A program made the translations under genes and the position numbers. From NCBI GenBank assembly GCA_964536015.1, contig CAZHVS010000014.1, positions 4,770-68,769 on the forward strand: a DNA stretch of 64,000 nucleotides, written 5' to 3'. This document shows, piece by piece, positions 28,383 through 38,800 of this stretch. The number at the start of each line of letters is the position of its first letter. The first letter of the stretch is position 1. This DNA is from CAZHVS01 sp964536015. Its GTDB lineage: Bacteria; Bacteroidota; Ignavibacteria; Ignavibacteriales; Ignavibacteriaceae. A model generated the notes under the pieces. It was given only the letters and a program-made list of their open reading frames with translations. It had not been told where the DNA came from and did not search any database.

Positions 28383-28440
28383 CTTTTACTAAACTAGTTT
28401 GTTAATTCACTTTTAATCAATTTATAATAAATTAGTTTTA

Positions 28441-28462
28441 TTAAATTACATATGTAATTTAA
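28441..28462. promoter_or_regulatory. perfect 22-bp palindrome upstream of TonB receptor gene
   Basis: Eleven bases, TTAAATTACAT, are followed directly by their exact reverse complement. It lies in the divergent intergenic region, 39 bases before the TonB-dependent receptor start and 58 bases from the porin-like gene start, a good place for a dimeric regulator. AT-rich composition makes short palindromes common, but a perfect 22-bp dyad is rarer. Confidence 0.45.
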
Positions 28463-28501
28463 CATTATTTTAATTAAAATATTTAAGCAACATTATTTCA
28501 T

Positions 28502-30832
28502 TTGAATAGAGTCCGATTTTTATTTTTACTATTTTTTCTAAGCCAGATAATTTCTTACTCTCAGTTTAAAAGCATTGATGTCTCTGGAGTGGTAACCGAA
28601 TATGGAAGCGGTGAAGTACTGATTGGTGTGAACCTGGTTTTTTACAAAGACAGTTTAAAAACATCTCCACCCATTAGAGGTGCTGCGACAAATAAATATG
28701 GTTTTTTTTCTATTCCGGATGTTCCTGCTGGTGAATATTACTTATTTATCAGTTTGATGGGTTATGAAACTCTTATTAAAAAAGTTTCTCTTTCTTCAAA
28801 TCAAAAAAATTTACGAACAGATTTTCAACTCTCCAAAAGTACGTTAACATTAAAAGAAGTTGTAATAGAAGACAGGCGGAAAACTGATTTTTCTAATACA
28901 ACAAGTACTATACAAATTGAACCTGAACTTATAAAACAACTTCCTTCAATTGGAGGAGAAACAGATATTTTCAGAGCATTACAACTACTTCCGGGTGTAA
29001 AATCAGCAACAGAAATTTCTTCTGGTATTTATGTTCGCGGCAGTTCGCCAGATCAAAATTTAAATCTTGTGGACGGAGTGCTTGTGTACAATCCTGCTCA
29101 TCTTGGTGGATTTGCGAGTACTTTTAATGCTGATGCTTTACAAAATGTGAAGCTTATCAAAGGTGGCTTTCCGGCAGAGTATGGCGGTCGTCTTGCAAGT
29201 GTACTTGATGTTACAATGAAATCGGGAAATGATTCAAAATTTAAAGGTTCATTAGGGTTAAATCTTATTAGTAGCCGTCTGACAATAGAAGGGCCCTTAA
29301 GTAACAAATCTACTTTTATTCTTTCTGGCAGAAAGATGTTTCTTGATAAAGTTCTTCAAATGATTCCAAAAATGGGAAATATTCCTCGATATAATTTTTA
29401 CGATTTAAACGGAAAAGTAAATTATGTTATCTCAGAAGAAGATAGAATTTTTTTCAGCGGTTTTGTAAGCAGAGATAATTTAGGTGAACCTCCCAACAAC
29501 AAAGATGTTGGCTTCGATATTTCGTGGACTAATGCTACTTTTAACCTAACCTGGACAAGTATAAATTCTGCAAAGTTATTTTCGAATACATCGTTAATGT
29601 ACACAAGTTACAATTTTACAACTCTCATTAAAGATAAAATCCAACTTAAAAATCCTCTTGATTTTTATACTTCATCAGAGATACACGATTTATTTTTAAG
29701 AAGAGATATGCAACTTTTTGCGGATGAAACACATACACTAAAAACTGGCGCTGAATTAATTTATCATATGTTTACTACTACAACGAGCGATTATTTTATA
29801 CAGGAATTAAAGTACAAGCCATTTTACGGAAAAAATATTAATGTACTTGAAGCTTCTTTATATGTTCAGGATGAGTTAAGTCTGTTTGGCGATTTGAAAA
29901 CAAATATTGGTGGTAGAATTTATTATTTCCAGGCTAATAAATTTTTAAAATTTGAACCACGAGTTTCAGCTACATATTATTTGATGGATAGACTTATACT
30001 TCGTGGGGCATTTACAATTGCATATCAGACTTTGCATATGCTTGTAAGAAATGACATCCTGCTACCAACAGATACATGGTATCCATCATCTTCAAAAATT
30101 GATCCTTCACGTGCTATTCAAGGTTCAATTGGAATTGAAGCTACTTCTTTCGAACGAACTTTTCTTTTTTCTTTTGACACATATTATAAAGATATATCTA
30201 ATTTATATGATTATAAAATTTCAGCCGATTTTTCGTATGGAAGTGATTTTGAAAAACAATTAACAAAAGGCAGAGCAGATGCATTTGGTTTTGAATTATT
30301 TTTAAACAAACGTATCGGAGATGTAAACGGGTGGATTGGATACACTCTCGCTTATACTAAAAGATATTTTAATGAATTAAACCAAGGTGTTTCTTTTTAT
30401 CCAAGATTTGATAGAAGGCACGATATTTCTGTTGTTATCAGCTATGAGCCATTTACAAATTTTAATAGTAGTATTACCTGGACATATAGTACAGGGCAAG
30501 CTTATTCATTACCAAACGGACAATATTCTTTTATCCCACTAACATCTCCGGAAAGTAATACTTATAACGTTTATTATGATTACTCAAGAAGAGATGCTTA
30601 CAGGCTTCCTCCTTTTCATAAACTGGATTTGAATGCAAAATATATTGTAATGTGGGACGATAAATCATTAGAGTTTTCCCTTAATATTTACAATCTCTAT
30701 AACAGGTATAATATTTTCTCCAAATATATTGGTTATAAAAAAGATCCAGCTACAAAAGAAGAAATACCCGTACTTAAACAATTTACTTTGTTTCCATTTC
30801 TTCCAACTTTAGGAATTGCATACAGGTTTTAA
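28502..30832 (+). CDS. TonB-dependent receptor with carboxypeptidase-like N-terminal domain
   Basis: 776 residues from a TTG start; no ATG precedes the signal peptide (FLFLLFFLSQIISYSQ). A carboxypeptidase regulatory-like domain (about residues 25-110, GVVTEYGSGEVLIGVNLVFY) is followed by the plug (QLPSIGGETDIFRALQLLPG, GIYVRGSSPDQNLNLVDG, GGFPAEYGGRLASVLD) and a large barrel ending in LGIAYRF. It imports a ligand through the outer membrane using TonB energy. It is coupled to a DUF4249 lipoprotein gene, a pairing often seen in Bacteroidota, in which the lipoprotein probably helps at the surface. The ligand is unknown. Confidence 0.88.
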   Translation: MNRVRFLFLLFFLSQIISYSQFKSIDVSGVVTEYGSGEVLIGVNLVFYKDSLKTSPPIRGAATNKYGFFSIPDVPAGEYYLFISLMGYETLIKKVSLSSNQKNLRTDFQLSKSTLTLKEVVIEDRRKTDFSNTTSTIQIEPELIKQLPSIGGETDIFRALQLLPGVKSATEISSGIYVRGSSPDQNLNLVDGVLVYNPAHLGGFASTFNADALQNVKLIKGGFPAEYGGRLASVLDVTMKSGNDSKFKGSLGLNLISSRLTIEGPLSNKSTFILSGRKMFLDKVLQMIPKMGNIPRYNFYDLNGKVNYVISEEDRIFFSGFVSRDNLGEPPNNKDVGFDISWTNATFNLTWTSINSAKLFSNTSLMYTSYNFTTLIKDKIQLKNPLDFYTSSEIHDLFLRRDMQLFADETHTLKTGAELIYHMFTTTTSDYFIQELKYKPFYGKNINVLEASLYVQDELSLFGDLKTNIGGRIYYFQANKFLKFEPRVSATYYLMDRLILRGAFTIAYQTLHMLVRNDILLPTDTWYPSSSKIDPSRAIQGSIGIEATSFERTFLFSFDTYYKDISNLYDYKISADFSYGSDFEKQLTKGRADAFGFELFLNKRIGDVNGWIGYTLAYTKRYFNELNQGVSFYPRFDRRHDISVVISYEPFTNFNSSITWTYSTGQAYSLPNGQYSFIPLTSPESNTYNVYYDYSRRDAYRLPPFHKLDLNAKYIVMWDDKSLEFSLNIYNLYNRYNIFSKYIGYKKDPATKEEIPVLKQFTLFPFLPTLGIAYRF

Positions 30833-30833
30833 T

Positions 30834-31640
30834 GTGAAAAAATTGTCGTTAATATTTTTTATATCTTTTTCATTCTTCTTTATAAGCTGTGAACAAACAG
30901 TTGAAGAAGAAGATTTCCCTTATGAACTTAAAATTGTTGTTCGTGGAATTATCGAAGCGGGAAAACCGATCAAAGATATTTACATTGGTAGAACTCTTCC
31001 TGTTACTGTAAAATATTATAAAGAATACGCTGATTTAACAGACGCTGCCGTAGCAATCACAGTCGATGATTCGGTTTATATCTTAAAGCATACATCAAAT
31101 GGTTTATATTCTTCGAATAATCTTATTCCTGTCAGAGGGAAGAAATATATTATAATAGCTCAATGGCAAGATAAACGTGCTACTGCAGAAACTGTTGTCC
31201 CAATTGCCGGAACGATTTTAGGCGGTTCTTTAATTAACAAAACTGTTGATGGCAAAAAAACTTATTACCTCGAAAGTCAGGTTTTTCCAAATAATGATGA
31301 AGCCTATGTTACAAGATGGCAGGCACTAACAATAAACGGCAACGTAGCTTTTGAAAGCAAAGAGTATGGTCAGTGTTTAAAAAAATCTGCATCATCTCAG
31401 GGCAATATTTTAAGAATTCTTTCTTCTGAAGTTTCAACATCATATATATCAAGCTCTTTTTCGTTTGCAGTTAAGTTCAGTGTCTTTGATGGAGCATTTT
31501 ATGATTATTATATTACTGCAAGAACAAACCAGGTCGCAGATGCAATATTCGGACAATCAAATGCAAATGTAAGATGGAATATTAAAGGTGATGGAATAGG
31601 AATGTTTATTGCAAAGACAGATACAGTGGTTAAACTATAA
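30834..31640 (+). CDS. DUF4249 lipoprotein
   Basis: About 268 residues. I place the start at GTG 30834, just after the receptor stop codon; the longer frame begins inside the receptor gene with no signal. The N-terminus VKKLSLIFFISFSFFFIS-Cys is a lipoprotein signal. The mature part fits DUF4249: ELKIVVRGIIEAGKPIKDIYI, then an Ig-like DAAVAITVDDSVYIL and YDYYITARTNQV near the end. Stop and start overlap closely with the TonB receptor, so translation is coupled. It likely sits at the outer membrane beside the receptor. Confidence 0.75.
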   Translation: MKKLSLIFFISFSFFFISCEQTVEEEDFPYELKIVVRGIIEAGKPIKDIYIGRTLPVTVKYYKEYADLTDAAVAITVDDSVYILKHTSNGLYSSNNLIPVRGKKYIIIAQWQDKRATAETVVPIAGTILGGSLINKTVDGKKTYYLESQVFPNNDEAYVTRWQALTINGNVAFESKEYGQCLKKSASSQGNILRILSSEVSTSYISSSFSFAVKFSVFDGAFYDYYITARTNQVADAIFGQSNANVRWNIKGDGIGMFIAKTDTVVKL

Positions 31641-31642
31641 AT

Positions 31643-32860
31643 TTACTTCTGCCCGATATACTTACATAATCCATTGGCAGCCATCCATTTATCACCATTG
31701 ATATCAATTGCAATAGTTAAAACCGAATTAGTTGTAAGTCCAGAATTAATAATATTGTAACCAATCCATCTTTTGTTATCGTACATAAAAAGTCCTGCAT
31801 CTCCGGAGGAAACCCATATTCTCTTATAATTATCAATTACTATATCGGTTATTATCTTAGGACTTAGATTGTTTGCAGAAACCGGAAGCGTTAAAAAATG
31901 ATTATTTAAGTATTGTTGAACTGAGCCTTGCGATTGCGATATTCCTGTTCCAACAAAAACACTATTCGATTGATCAACTACTATACTTGAAACATAATCT
32001 GAAGTTAAACCACTTGTGTTTCTATCCAGAATTCTCCAGGTTGTTCCATCAAAAACAGATATACCATATCCCCACGTTCCAACCCAAAGCACATTGTTTG
32101 AATCAACTGCCAGTGTATTAATTTTATCGGACATTAAACCTGAATTATTAGTTGAAAAAACTGAAAAAGACACTCCATCAAACTTAACAACACCACCTTC
32201 ATTTGTTCCAAACCAGAAATTATTTTTTTTATCTTTAACTACAGACGTAATAACATTATCAGGTAGATTTGAATTTTCTTTTGTAAATATTAACCAGTTG
32301 TTATTAGTAATTTTTGCAATCCCATTTCTTGTAGCCACCCAAAGATTGTTTCCATCAATAATTATATCTTTAATATAATCATCTGGTAAAAGAGAATTTG
32401 AAGTATTAATTATATTAAATGTATTGCCATCAAATTTTACCAAACCTTTTCCATTTGTACCAATCCATTTAACACCATTTGCATCAACAGCAATTTTCGA
32501 AATAGAATTTGTTGGAAGTTGTGAATTGGTTGTATTAAATACTTTCCACCAGTATGAAGGATTTTCTCTTAGTTCAAGTTGTATAACTGCCTTTTCACCG
32601 CGTTTTACAAGACAGTAAGCGATTGTATCAAGGTAGTTGTCTAACTTTAAACCCACTTTATAAAACCCTGGTTCAAAGTCGTCATATTCACAGGGGGTTG
32701 TTTTATTAAAACTTTTTCCGTTGATTGTAATTACTGCATTCGCTGGATGAGAAATAATTTCAATTGAGCTTTTAGATAACCCGGGAAGTATGGGAGCTTC
32801 ATCATTACAGGAAACAACTAATAACATAAGCAACGAAATTATGTATAAAATTTTTTTCAT
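31643..32860 (-). CDS. PEGA-domain lipoprotein with sensor-type beta-propeller
   Basis: About 405 residues from the ATG at 32860. The lipobox (LLVVSCND, Cys18) marks a lipoprotein. A PEGA domain follows (about residues 30-90, IEIISHPANAVITINGKS), then a propeller of two-component-regulator type repeats, for example ISKIAVDANGVKWIGTNGKG. In hybrid two-component systems this propeller is a periplasmic ligand sensor fused to a kinase. Here it ends without any kinase and is tethered by lipid. It converges on the DUF4249 gene with two bases between. Confidence 0.75.
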   Translation of the reverse strand: MKKILYIISLLMLLVVSCNDEAPILPGLSKSSIEIISHPANAVITINGKSFNKTTPCEYDDFEPGFYKVGLKLDNYLDTIAYCLVKRGEKAVIQLELRENPSYWWKVFNTTNSQLPTNSISKIAVDANGVKWIGTNGKGLVKFDGNTFNIINTSNSLLPDDYIKDIIIDGNNLWVATRNGIAKITNNNWLIFTKENSNLPDNVITSVVKDKKNNFWFGTNEGGVVKFDGVSFSVFSTNNSGLMSDKINTLAVDSNNVLWVGTWGYGISVFDGTTWRILDRNTSGLTSDYVSSIVVDQSNSVFVGTGISQSQGSVQQYLNNHFLTLPVSANNLSPKIITDIVIDNYKRIWVSSGDAGLFMYDNKRWIGYNIINSGLTTNSVLTIAIDINGDKWMAANGLCKYIGQK

Positions 32861-32926
32861 CAATTTTTCTTTACAATTTTAACCAAAACAACGAATACAT
32901 TTTTTTTTAGAACTAAACGTAAATAA

Positions 32927-35737
32927 TTATTTAAGAATGATCATTTTCTTTGTTTCTAAATAATTTCCTGCTTTTATTTGATAGTAGTATACACCACTTG
33001 ATAAATCCTTAGCAGAAAAATTAAGATTGTACAACCCCGCGGGTTTATACTCATTAATCAATGTCGATATTTCCTTTCCTAAAACATCATAAATTTTCAG
33101 CGTTACAAATTCACTGTTTGCAATTGAATAAGAGATAGTTGTTGATGGATTAAACGGATTGGGATAATTCTGCAAAAGTTTAAATTCTTTAACTGCTTGA
33201 ATTTCGTCACCATTAACATCATTTAATATATCTGCTTCTGGTGCAGGCAATTGAACTGTTGTATAAATTTTAAACTCCCCGGGTTGAAGTGTAATCGGAT
33301 CACTAATATTAGTAACGTTAATACTTGTATGCTCAAAGTAATCATACCATATACCTGTGTTTTGAAATACAGGACTCATACTTTGAGTTTGTACATCAAA
33401 GTTACCAATAATATTTACTTTCATAGAGGAATGATTAATACTAATTCTCTTTAATGCTCCACTTACCGCAAGAGTGAAATCAGTTGAACGGAAAGCATCA
33501 TAATTCTTTTTCAATTCAATTAATGTTTTAAAGACTTTGTATAGTTTATTTCTTGCTGCATCAAAATAATAATCCCAGCGAATTGGTTTATTACCTGTTC
33601 TTCCATTGTAATCAATAGAATAATCATAACCAAGTTCTCCAAATTGCCAGATTAATTTTCCTCCTGGAATTGTAAAGAAAAAGGCAGATGCAAGTTTAAT
33701 TCTGTTCAAAGCAACAGGAAGAGTTTTAATATTATAATTTCCGCTTGAATTACCATATTGAATATTTTTATACATTAAACGTTCTTCATCGTGACTTTCC
33801 ATATAAGTAATAAGATGCGGATTTGACCAACCTCTTGCTTTATAAGAACCCCACGAAAAATCGGAATTAGCATTCCATCCCATAGTAGCCTCGTTATAAT
33901 TATAATTCAGGTTCCCCCAAAGCATCATTCCATTGTTTTGCAAGACAATTTCTTCAGTGTTATCTGCAAAATGTTCAAGAATTATATATGAAGTTGAATC
34001 GACTTGCTGAATAGAACTTTTAATCCTGTTCCAAATATTAATTCTTGATTGATCATACTGTCCCCATAATCCTACATCATTTCCACTATTAAATTGAGTA
34101 AAACCTTTGCTTAAATCAAACCTGTAACCATCAACTTTATATTCTTGAAGCCAGTATTTAACAACTCTATCAACGTAATCTATTGTTGCCTGGCTTTCAT
34201 GGTTAAAATCATTCCCAACATTGTAAGGATGTTTTGCTACCTGATTAAACCAGGGATTGTTAGCCGCTGGGCGATTATTTACAGCATCCCAGTATAGCCT
34301 TGCAAGTGGTGAACTTCCCATTTGATGATTAAGAACAATATCTAAAATTACAGCTATTCCATTCTGATGAGCTTTATCGATGAATTCTTTCAATTTAAAT
34401 TTTGTACCGTAATACTTGTCAGGGGCAAACATAAAATTAGGATTGTATCCCCAGCTTTCATTTCCCTCAAACTCCATTACAGGCATCAATTCGATGGCAT
34501 TAACACCAAGCGTTTTTAAGTAACCTATTGTATCAATTAAAGATTGATATGAATGTGCAGTAGTGAAATCTCTAATAAGTAATTCATAAATAATAAGATC
34601 TTGTTTTGCCGGTCTTGTAAAATTTGTAACCTGCCACTGATATTGATTTTGCATTGTCTGAAGCACAGAAACAATCTGTGTTGTTTTTCCCGTTGGATAA
34701 GGTTTAAGGTTTGGGTAAGTTGTAGATGAAATATATTGATCATTTGATGGATCAAGAATTTTATCTGCATAAGGATCAGCAATTCTTATTTGTCCTTCAA
34801 CCAAATACTGAAAAGCATATTCTGTAAAAGGACTAAGATTTGTCAACTCAACCCACCAGTGTTGTCCATCGGGCGTCAGCTTCATAAAATAATTTGGATC
34901 AACTTCCCAGTTATTAAAATCGCCAATCACGTAAACGTAATCTTTCATTGGAGCATAAAGACTTAATGTAACAGTCGTTGGTCCTGTGTAATTAATCCCA
35001 TCAACAATTCCTGCTGGTCTTTGTTGCAAAGTAATTGATGGTCTTACTACAATATAAAAAGAATCAGCTTTAGAACTTCCACCACTTCCAGAAGCTACTG
35101 CTTTAACCCAGCTTTTGCCTGTTGCAGTTGCATTAAATGTATAGACAATTGAATCAGAATTAGTTTGAGTGATTAAGTTGTTGTTAATATATAAAGCCAG
35201 AGTGTTTGAGTTTGCGGATTTTACTTTTATATCAACTGTTTGTCCAACTGTTTTAATTATCGGAAAAGAAGTTGGATAAATAAATGTCAGGTTAACACCA
35301 GTATTTGAAAGAGGAAGAAAAATGTCACCACCTTCAGCCGTTTTTCCTTCTAAATATGGAGGAGAAGCGCTTCTGAAAACGAAAGCTACTTTAAGAATTG
35401 TTTCAGTTGTTGGAACGCCATAGAATGCACGAACACTTGGTTTTATTTTGTATTCATAAAGATTAGTTCCTATTCTGGTAAGTTTGGTCTCAGGGGTATT
35501 TTGTCCCCAGCTCGTCTTTACATATTTCCAGTCAGTTCCGCTGGTGCTAAGATTTGTAATAACGCCTGTATGAGCATAAACATCACCTGTATAACCTGCT
35601 AATCCACCATTTCCTTGTGTGGCATCAAAGACGACTGTAATTGAATCTAGGTCAGTTGCAAATAGCGGGGTCCACGTAATTTGTGGAAATATTGTGGAAG
35701 AAATAAAAATCAAAACTACAAAAATCTTCCGAAGCAT
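32927..35737 (-). CDS. secreted GH13 alpha-amylase-family protein with T9SS tag
   Basis: 936 residues. After the signal peptide, N-terminal starch-binding-like beta domains (residues 20-340) include a CBM48-type segment (DYVYVIGDFNNWEVDPNYFM). The GH13 barrel carries all four conserved regions: DIVLNH (about 468), GYRFDLSKG with the nucleophile Asp (about 540), IILEHFAD with the acid Glu (about 588) and MESHDEER (about 647). A T9SS sorting domain (NYPNPFNPST) ends the protein. It should hydrolyse alpha-glucans outside the cell. Its sorting tag is unusually close in sequence to that of the propeller gene at 23578. Confidence 0.88.
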   Translation of the reverse strand: MLRKIFVVLIFISSTIFPQITWTPLFATDLDSITVVFDATQGNGGLAGYTGDVYAHTGVITNLSTSGTDWKYVKTSWGQNTPETKLTRIGTNLYEYKIKPSVRAFYGVPTTETILKVAFVFRSASPPYLEGKTAEGGDIFLPLSNTGVNLTFIYPTSFPIIKTVGQTVDIKVKSANSNTLALYINNNLITQTNSDSIVYTFNATATGKSWVKAVASGSGGSSKADSFYIVVRPSITLQQRPAGIVDGINYTGPTTVTLSLYAPMKDYVYVIGDFNNWEVDPNYFMKLTPDGQHWWVELTNLSPFTEYAFQYLVEGQIRIADPYADKILDPSNDQYISSTTYPNLKPYPTGKTTQIVSVLQTMQNQYQWQVTNFTRPAKQDLIIYELLIRDFTTAHSYQSLIDTIGYLKTLGVNAIELMPVMEFEGNESWGYNPNFMFAPDKYYGTKFKLKEFIDKAHQNGIAVILDIVLNHQMGSSPLARLYWDAVNNRPAANNPWFNQVAKHPYNVGNDFNHESQATIDYVDRVVKYWLQEYKVDGYRFDLSKGFTQFNSGNDVGLWGQYDQSRINIWNRIKSSIQQVDSTSYIILEHFADNTEEIVLQNNGMMLWGNLNYNYNEATMGWNANSDFSWGSYKARGWSNPHLITYMESHDEERLMYKNIQYGNSSGNYNIKTLPVALNRIKLASAFFFTIPGGKLIWQFGELGYDYSIDYNGRTGNKPIRWDYYFDAARNKLYKVFKTLIELKKNYDAFRSTDFTLAVSGALKRISINHSSMKVNIIGNFDVQTQSMSPVFQNTGIWYDYFEHTSINVTNISDPITLQPGEFKIYTTVQLPAPEADILNDVNGDEIQAVKEFKLLQNYPNPFNPSTTISYSIANSEFVTLKIYDVLGKEISTLINEYKPAGLYNLNFSAKDLSSGVYYYQIKAGNYLETKKMIILK

Positions 35738-35847
35738 CGTACTAATTCCTTTTATAAATCAATCAAATAATTCCTTTGCAAGATAAGTGTTACAAAGTTT
35801 ATTTTCTACTGAACAAATCAGAAATCGTCTTTGTTTTTAGAATATAT

Positions 35848-38800
35848 TTACCTCCAATCTCCAATTAAAATAAACTGTGACCAGTAATAAGGATTTTCAT
35901 ATTTGTTTTTTATGTTCCTCATAGCTAACTGTAAAGCATCTACACGAGACAAATTTGATTTAAGATTTTTATGAAAATCCTGCATCATATCAACTGTAGA
36001 TTTGCTTTCTACCTGCCACAAGGTTGCCAAACAACTTGAACTTCCAGCATAAATAAATCCAAAAGCAAGACTTATCACCTCATCACCAGCGGCTAATTCT
36101 CCATCAGCAGTTTCACATGCTGAAAGAATTACAAGCGGACAATCTTTAAGATCAAGTCCCCAGATTTCTTCAACGGATAATCTTCCTTTTTCTCCTTTGG
36201 GTGCAAGTACCAAATAACTGTTTGTAGGGTCTTTAGCCAGAGTTACGCCGTGAGTTGCAAAATGCAAAATCTTACATCCGATTTTGCTAAAAAGTTTTTC
36301 TTTTTTCGCATTATCATTAATGTATGTTTCTTTTTTATTGTACAATGTTGAAATTGTCTTTACTTCTGTTTCTGTTTCAGGTAAAGTCCCATCAGCATTT
36401 GCATAAGCAAGAAACGAGGCTTGATTAAGATTGCACCTCTGATTATTACTTCCAATTACTCCAAGAAGTGAAGTCGAATTTATGAAAAACAATTTATAAT
36501 CTTCAAATAGATAATTCTGATTTCCGTTTTTTTTCAATGCGGCAAAAGGCAGATAAAACAATTGCTGATTTGGAATTATTCCAATATACTCAATTCCTCT
36601 AAGAGTATTTTCAAGTGGTTCAACCAGTAGTGAATATAATTCACCCGAAGTTTTATCATCATTTACCTGATTTTTTATCTGAGTTCTGAATTTATAAATT
36701 AGTTTTACCAGGTAATCCTTTTTTACTTCTACTTTTTTTATTAACAAATCATTTTGAGTAACTATAAAAGCATAAAGTTCTTCATCACCTATAAGATATT
36801 GAATCAAAGCCATCTTTGGGTTTATTATTCCTGCATCCTGAAGTTCTTTTAGATTGGAAGGTTCAGTATTCATAATTGTAAAAAGTCTAGGATTTTCCTT
36901 CTTCAGCGTGTTAATATATTTTTTAAATTCTCTTTGTTTGTTTTGAAGTAAAGAACTGGTTATTAAATCTTTTTTTTCATCTTCTTTATTTTCAGTACTT
37001 CTTTTCATTTCTTCAATTTCATTTTTCTTTTGTCTGAGTAATTCCATCTCCTTTTTTCGCTCAGGATTTAACGGTTTTATATCCATCTTTTCAAAATCTT
37101 CATTTAGTTTAATCAGACTAAGTTTTTCTGTCAGTCTCTGCGCTTCTTCGTAATTACCTTCAGAGAAAGCTGCTTTAATTAAACCAAAATATGCTCTGTT
37201 TCTGCTTTCACGCTCACGAATTCCTTTTGCTTCAACTTTCTCAAAACCATCAATTGCTTCTTTAAATGAATTTTTTCCAAGTTCAATTAAAGCCTCTCCC
37301 AATCCTGATGAAATACGGGCATTAAGCAGAACAAAATCATCCTGGTAATTTTCCACAGTTTGAGTTGGAGTTAATTTTAATTCCTTTAACGCCTCGTTGA
37401 AATTTTCTATCGATTTTTTATAGTCTTTCTTAAAAAGAAATAACTCTCCAAGCTGGCAGAATGTAAAGGCTTCGGGAAATTGATTTGTTATTTCCCATCT
37501 TTCACTGCTTGTTAATTCATTACAATATTTTAATGCTTCTTTCAAATTAGTATTTGCATCATCAAATTGTTGAGAATGGATTTCAGCATCGGCAATAAGC
37601 CACAAACTCTGAACTATCAAACGATACGAATCCGTTTTTTTTGCTTTCAGTAAAATTTCTTTTGCAACTTCAACTTGTTTTGCAATATTTCCATACTCTC
37701 TACAAGCAGATGAATATTCAAGTAAAATATCTGCTTTTATTTCTTCATTTAATTTTGTATCGGGAAGAAGCTTAATTATTTCTTCAAAATCTTTTTCTGT
37801 TTTATTTACAAACAATACTTTTCTTAAATATTCCCAGTACCAGTTTGGTGAGGGATTTTCAATTATCCACAATATTTCCTTGTTTGTAAATTGCAGGTGC
37901 GGATAGACTTTTTCGAATCGGGTTAAAAATGGTCCATTCTGATTTAATATTCTATCTCTCATAAACTGAATTGCATCTTTATCATTTAATATTGAAAGAG
38001 CAACTGCAGCGATTTCTTTTATTTCATCATCATTTGAACTAAATAGCTTTTGCAAATTTTCTTTTATTGAATTATTTACGAACTGATGCAGTACTTTAGC
38101 TGCTCGCCATCTATGAGTCTTATCATTTACAAGATTGACAAGTTGCGGAAGCACTTTAAACTCACGCAATAAGACTAAAGAAATAATTGCTTCTGCTTTG
38201 ACATTCTCATTTTCTTTTTTGTCATTAATAATTTTATACAACAAAGGAATTGCTGAAGGATTTCCGATTCCTCCCATTCCTCTTATTGCCATTTGTCTGA
38301 CTTTTGGATCTTTATGTTCAAGATTTTTTTTCAAATCATCAAATAGTGTTGCATCTTTCGTCATCGAGACATAATCAGTTGCTGTATTATCATCAATATC
38401 AATATCATTATCAAGCATATCGTGTGCAATTAAATATTTCATTCCGTAATTATCACCAAGTCTCCACAGCGCTGCAGCCGAATAATAACGCACCCATTCA
38501 TTTTCATCGTTCATTGCTTCACGCAAGTGAGGGATCGAAGTTTCATCTCCAATTGCACCTAAAGTTTTAGCAGCTTCGTCACGAACATTGTAATCTTTAC
38601 CATTCTTCAATCTTTCGTAAAGCATTTCCAGTATTTCTTTTGAGGGAGACATGTTTTCAAGTCCCCAGATCACCTGCCATGTTTCCGGATATAATTTCAT
38701 ATAATTCAGAATGAATGGAACAGCACGCGAATCACCAAGTTCTGCAAGTCGTTGTGCAATTGCAAAAAGTAAATGTTCGTTATTTGTTTTATTTGTAAGC

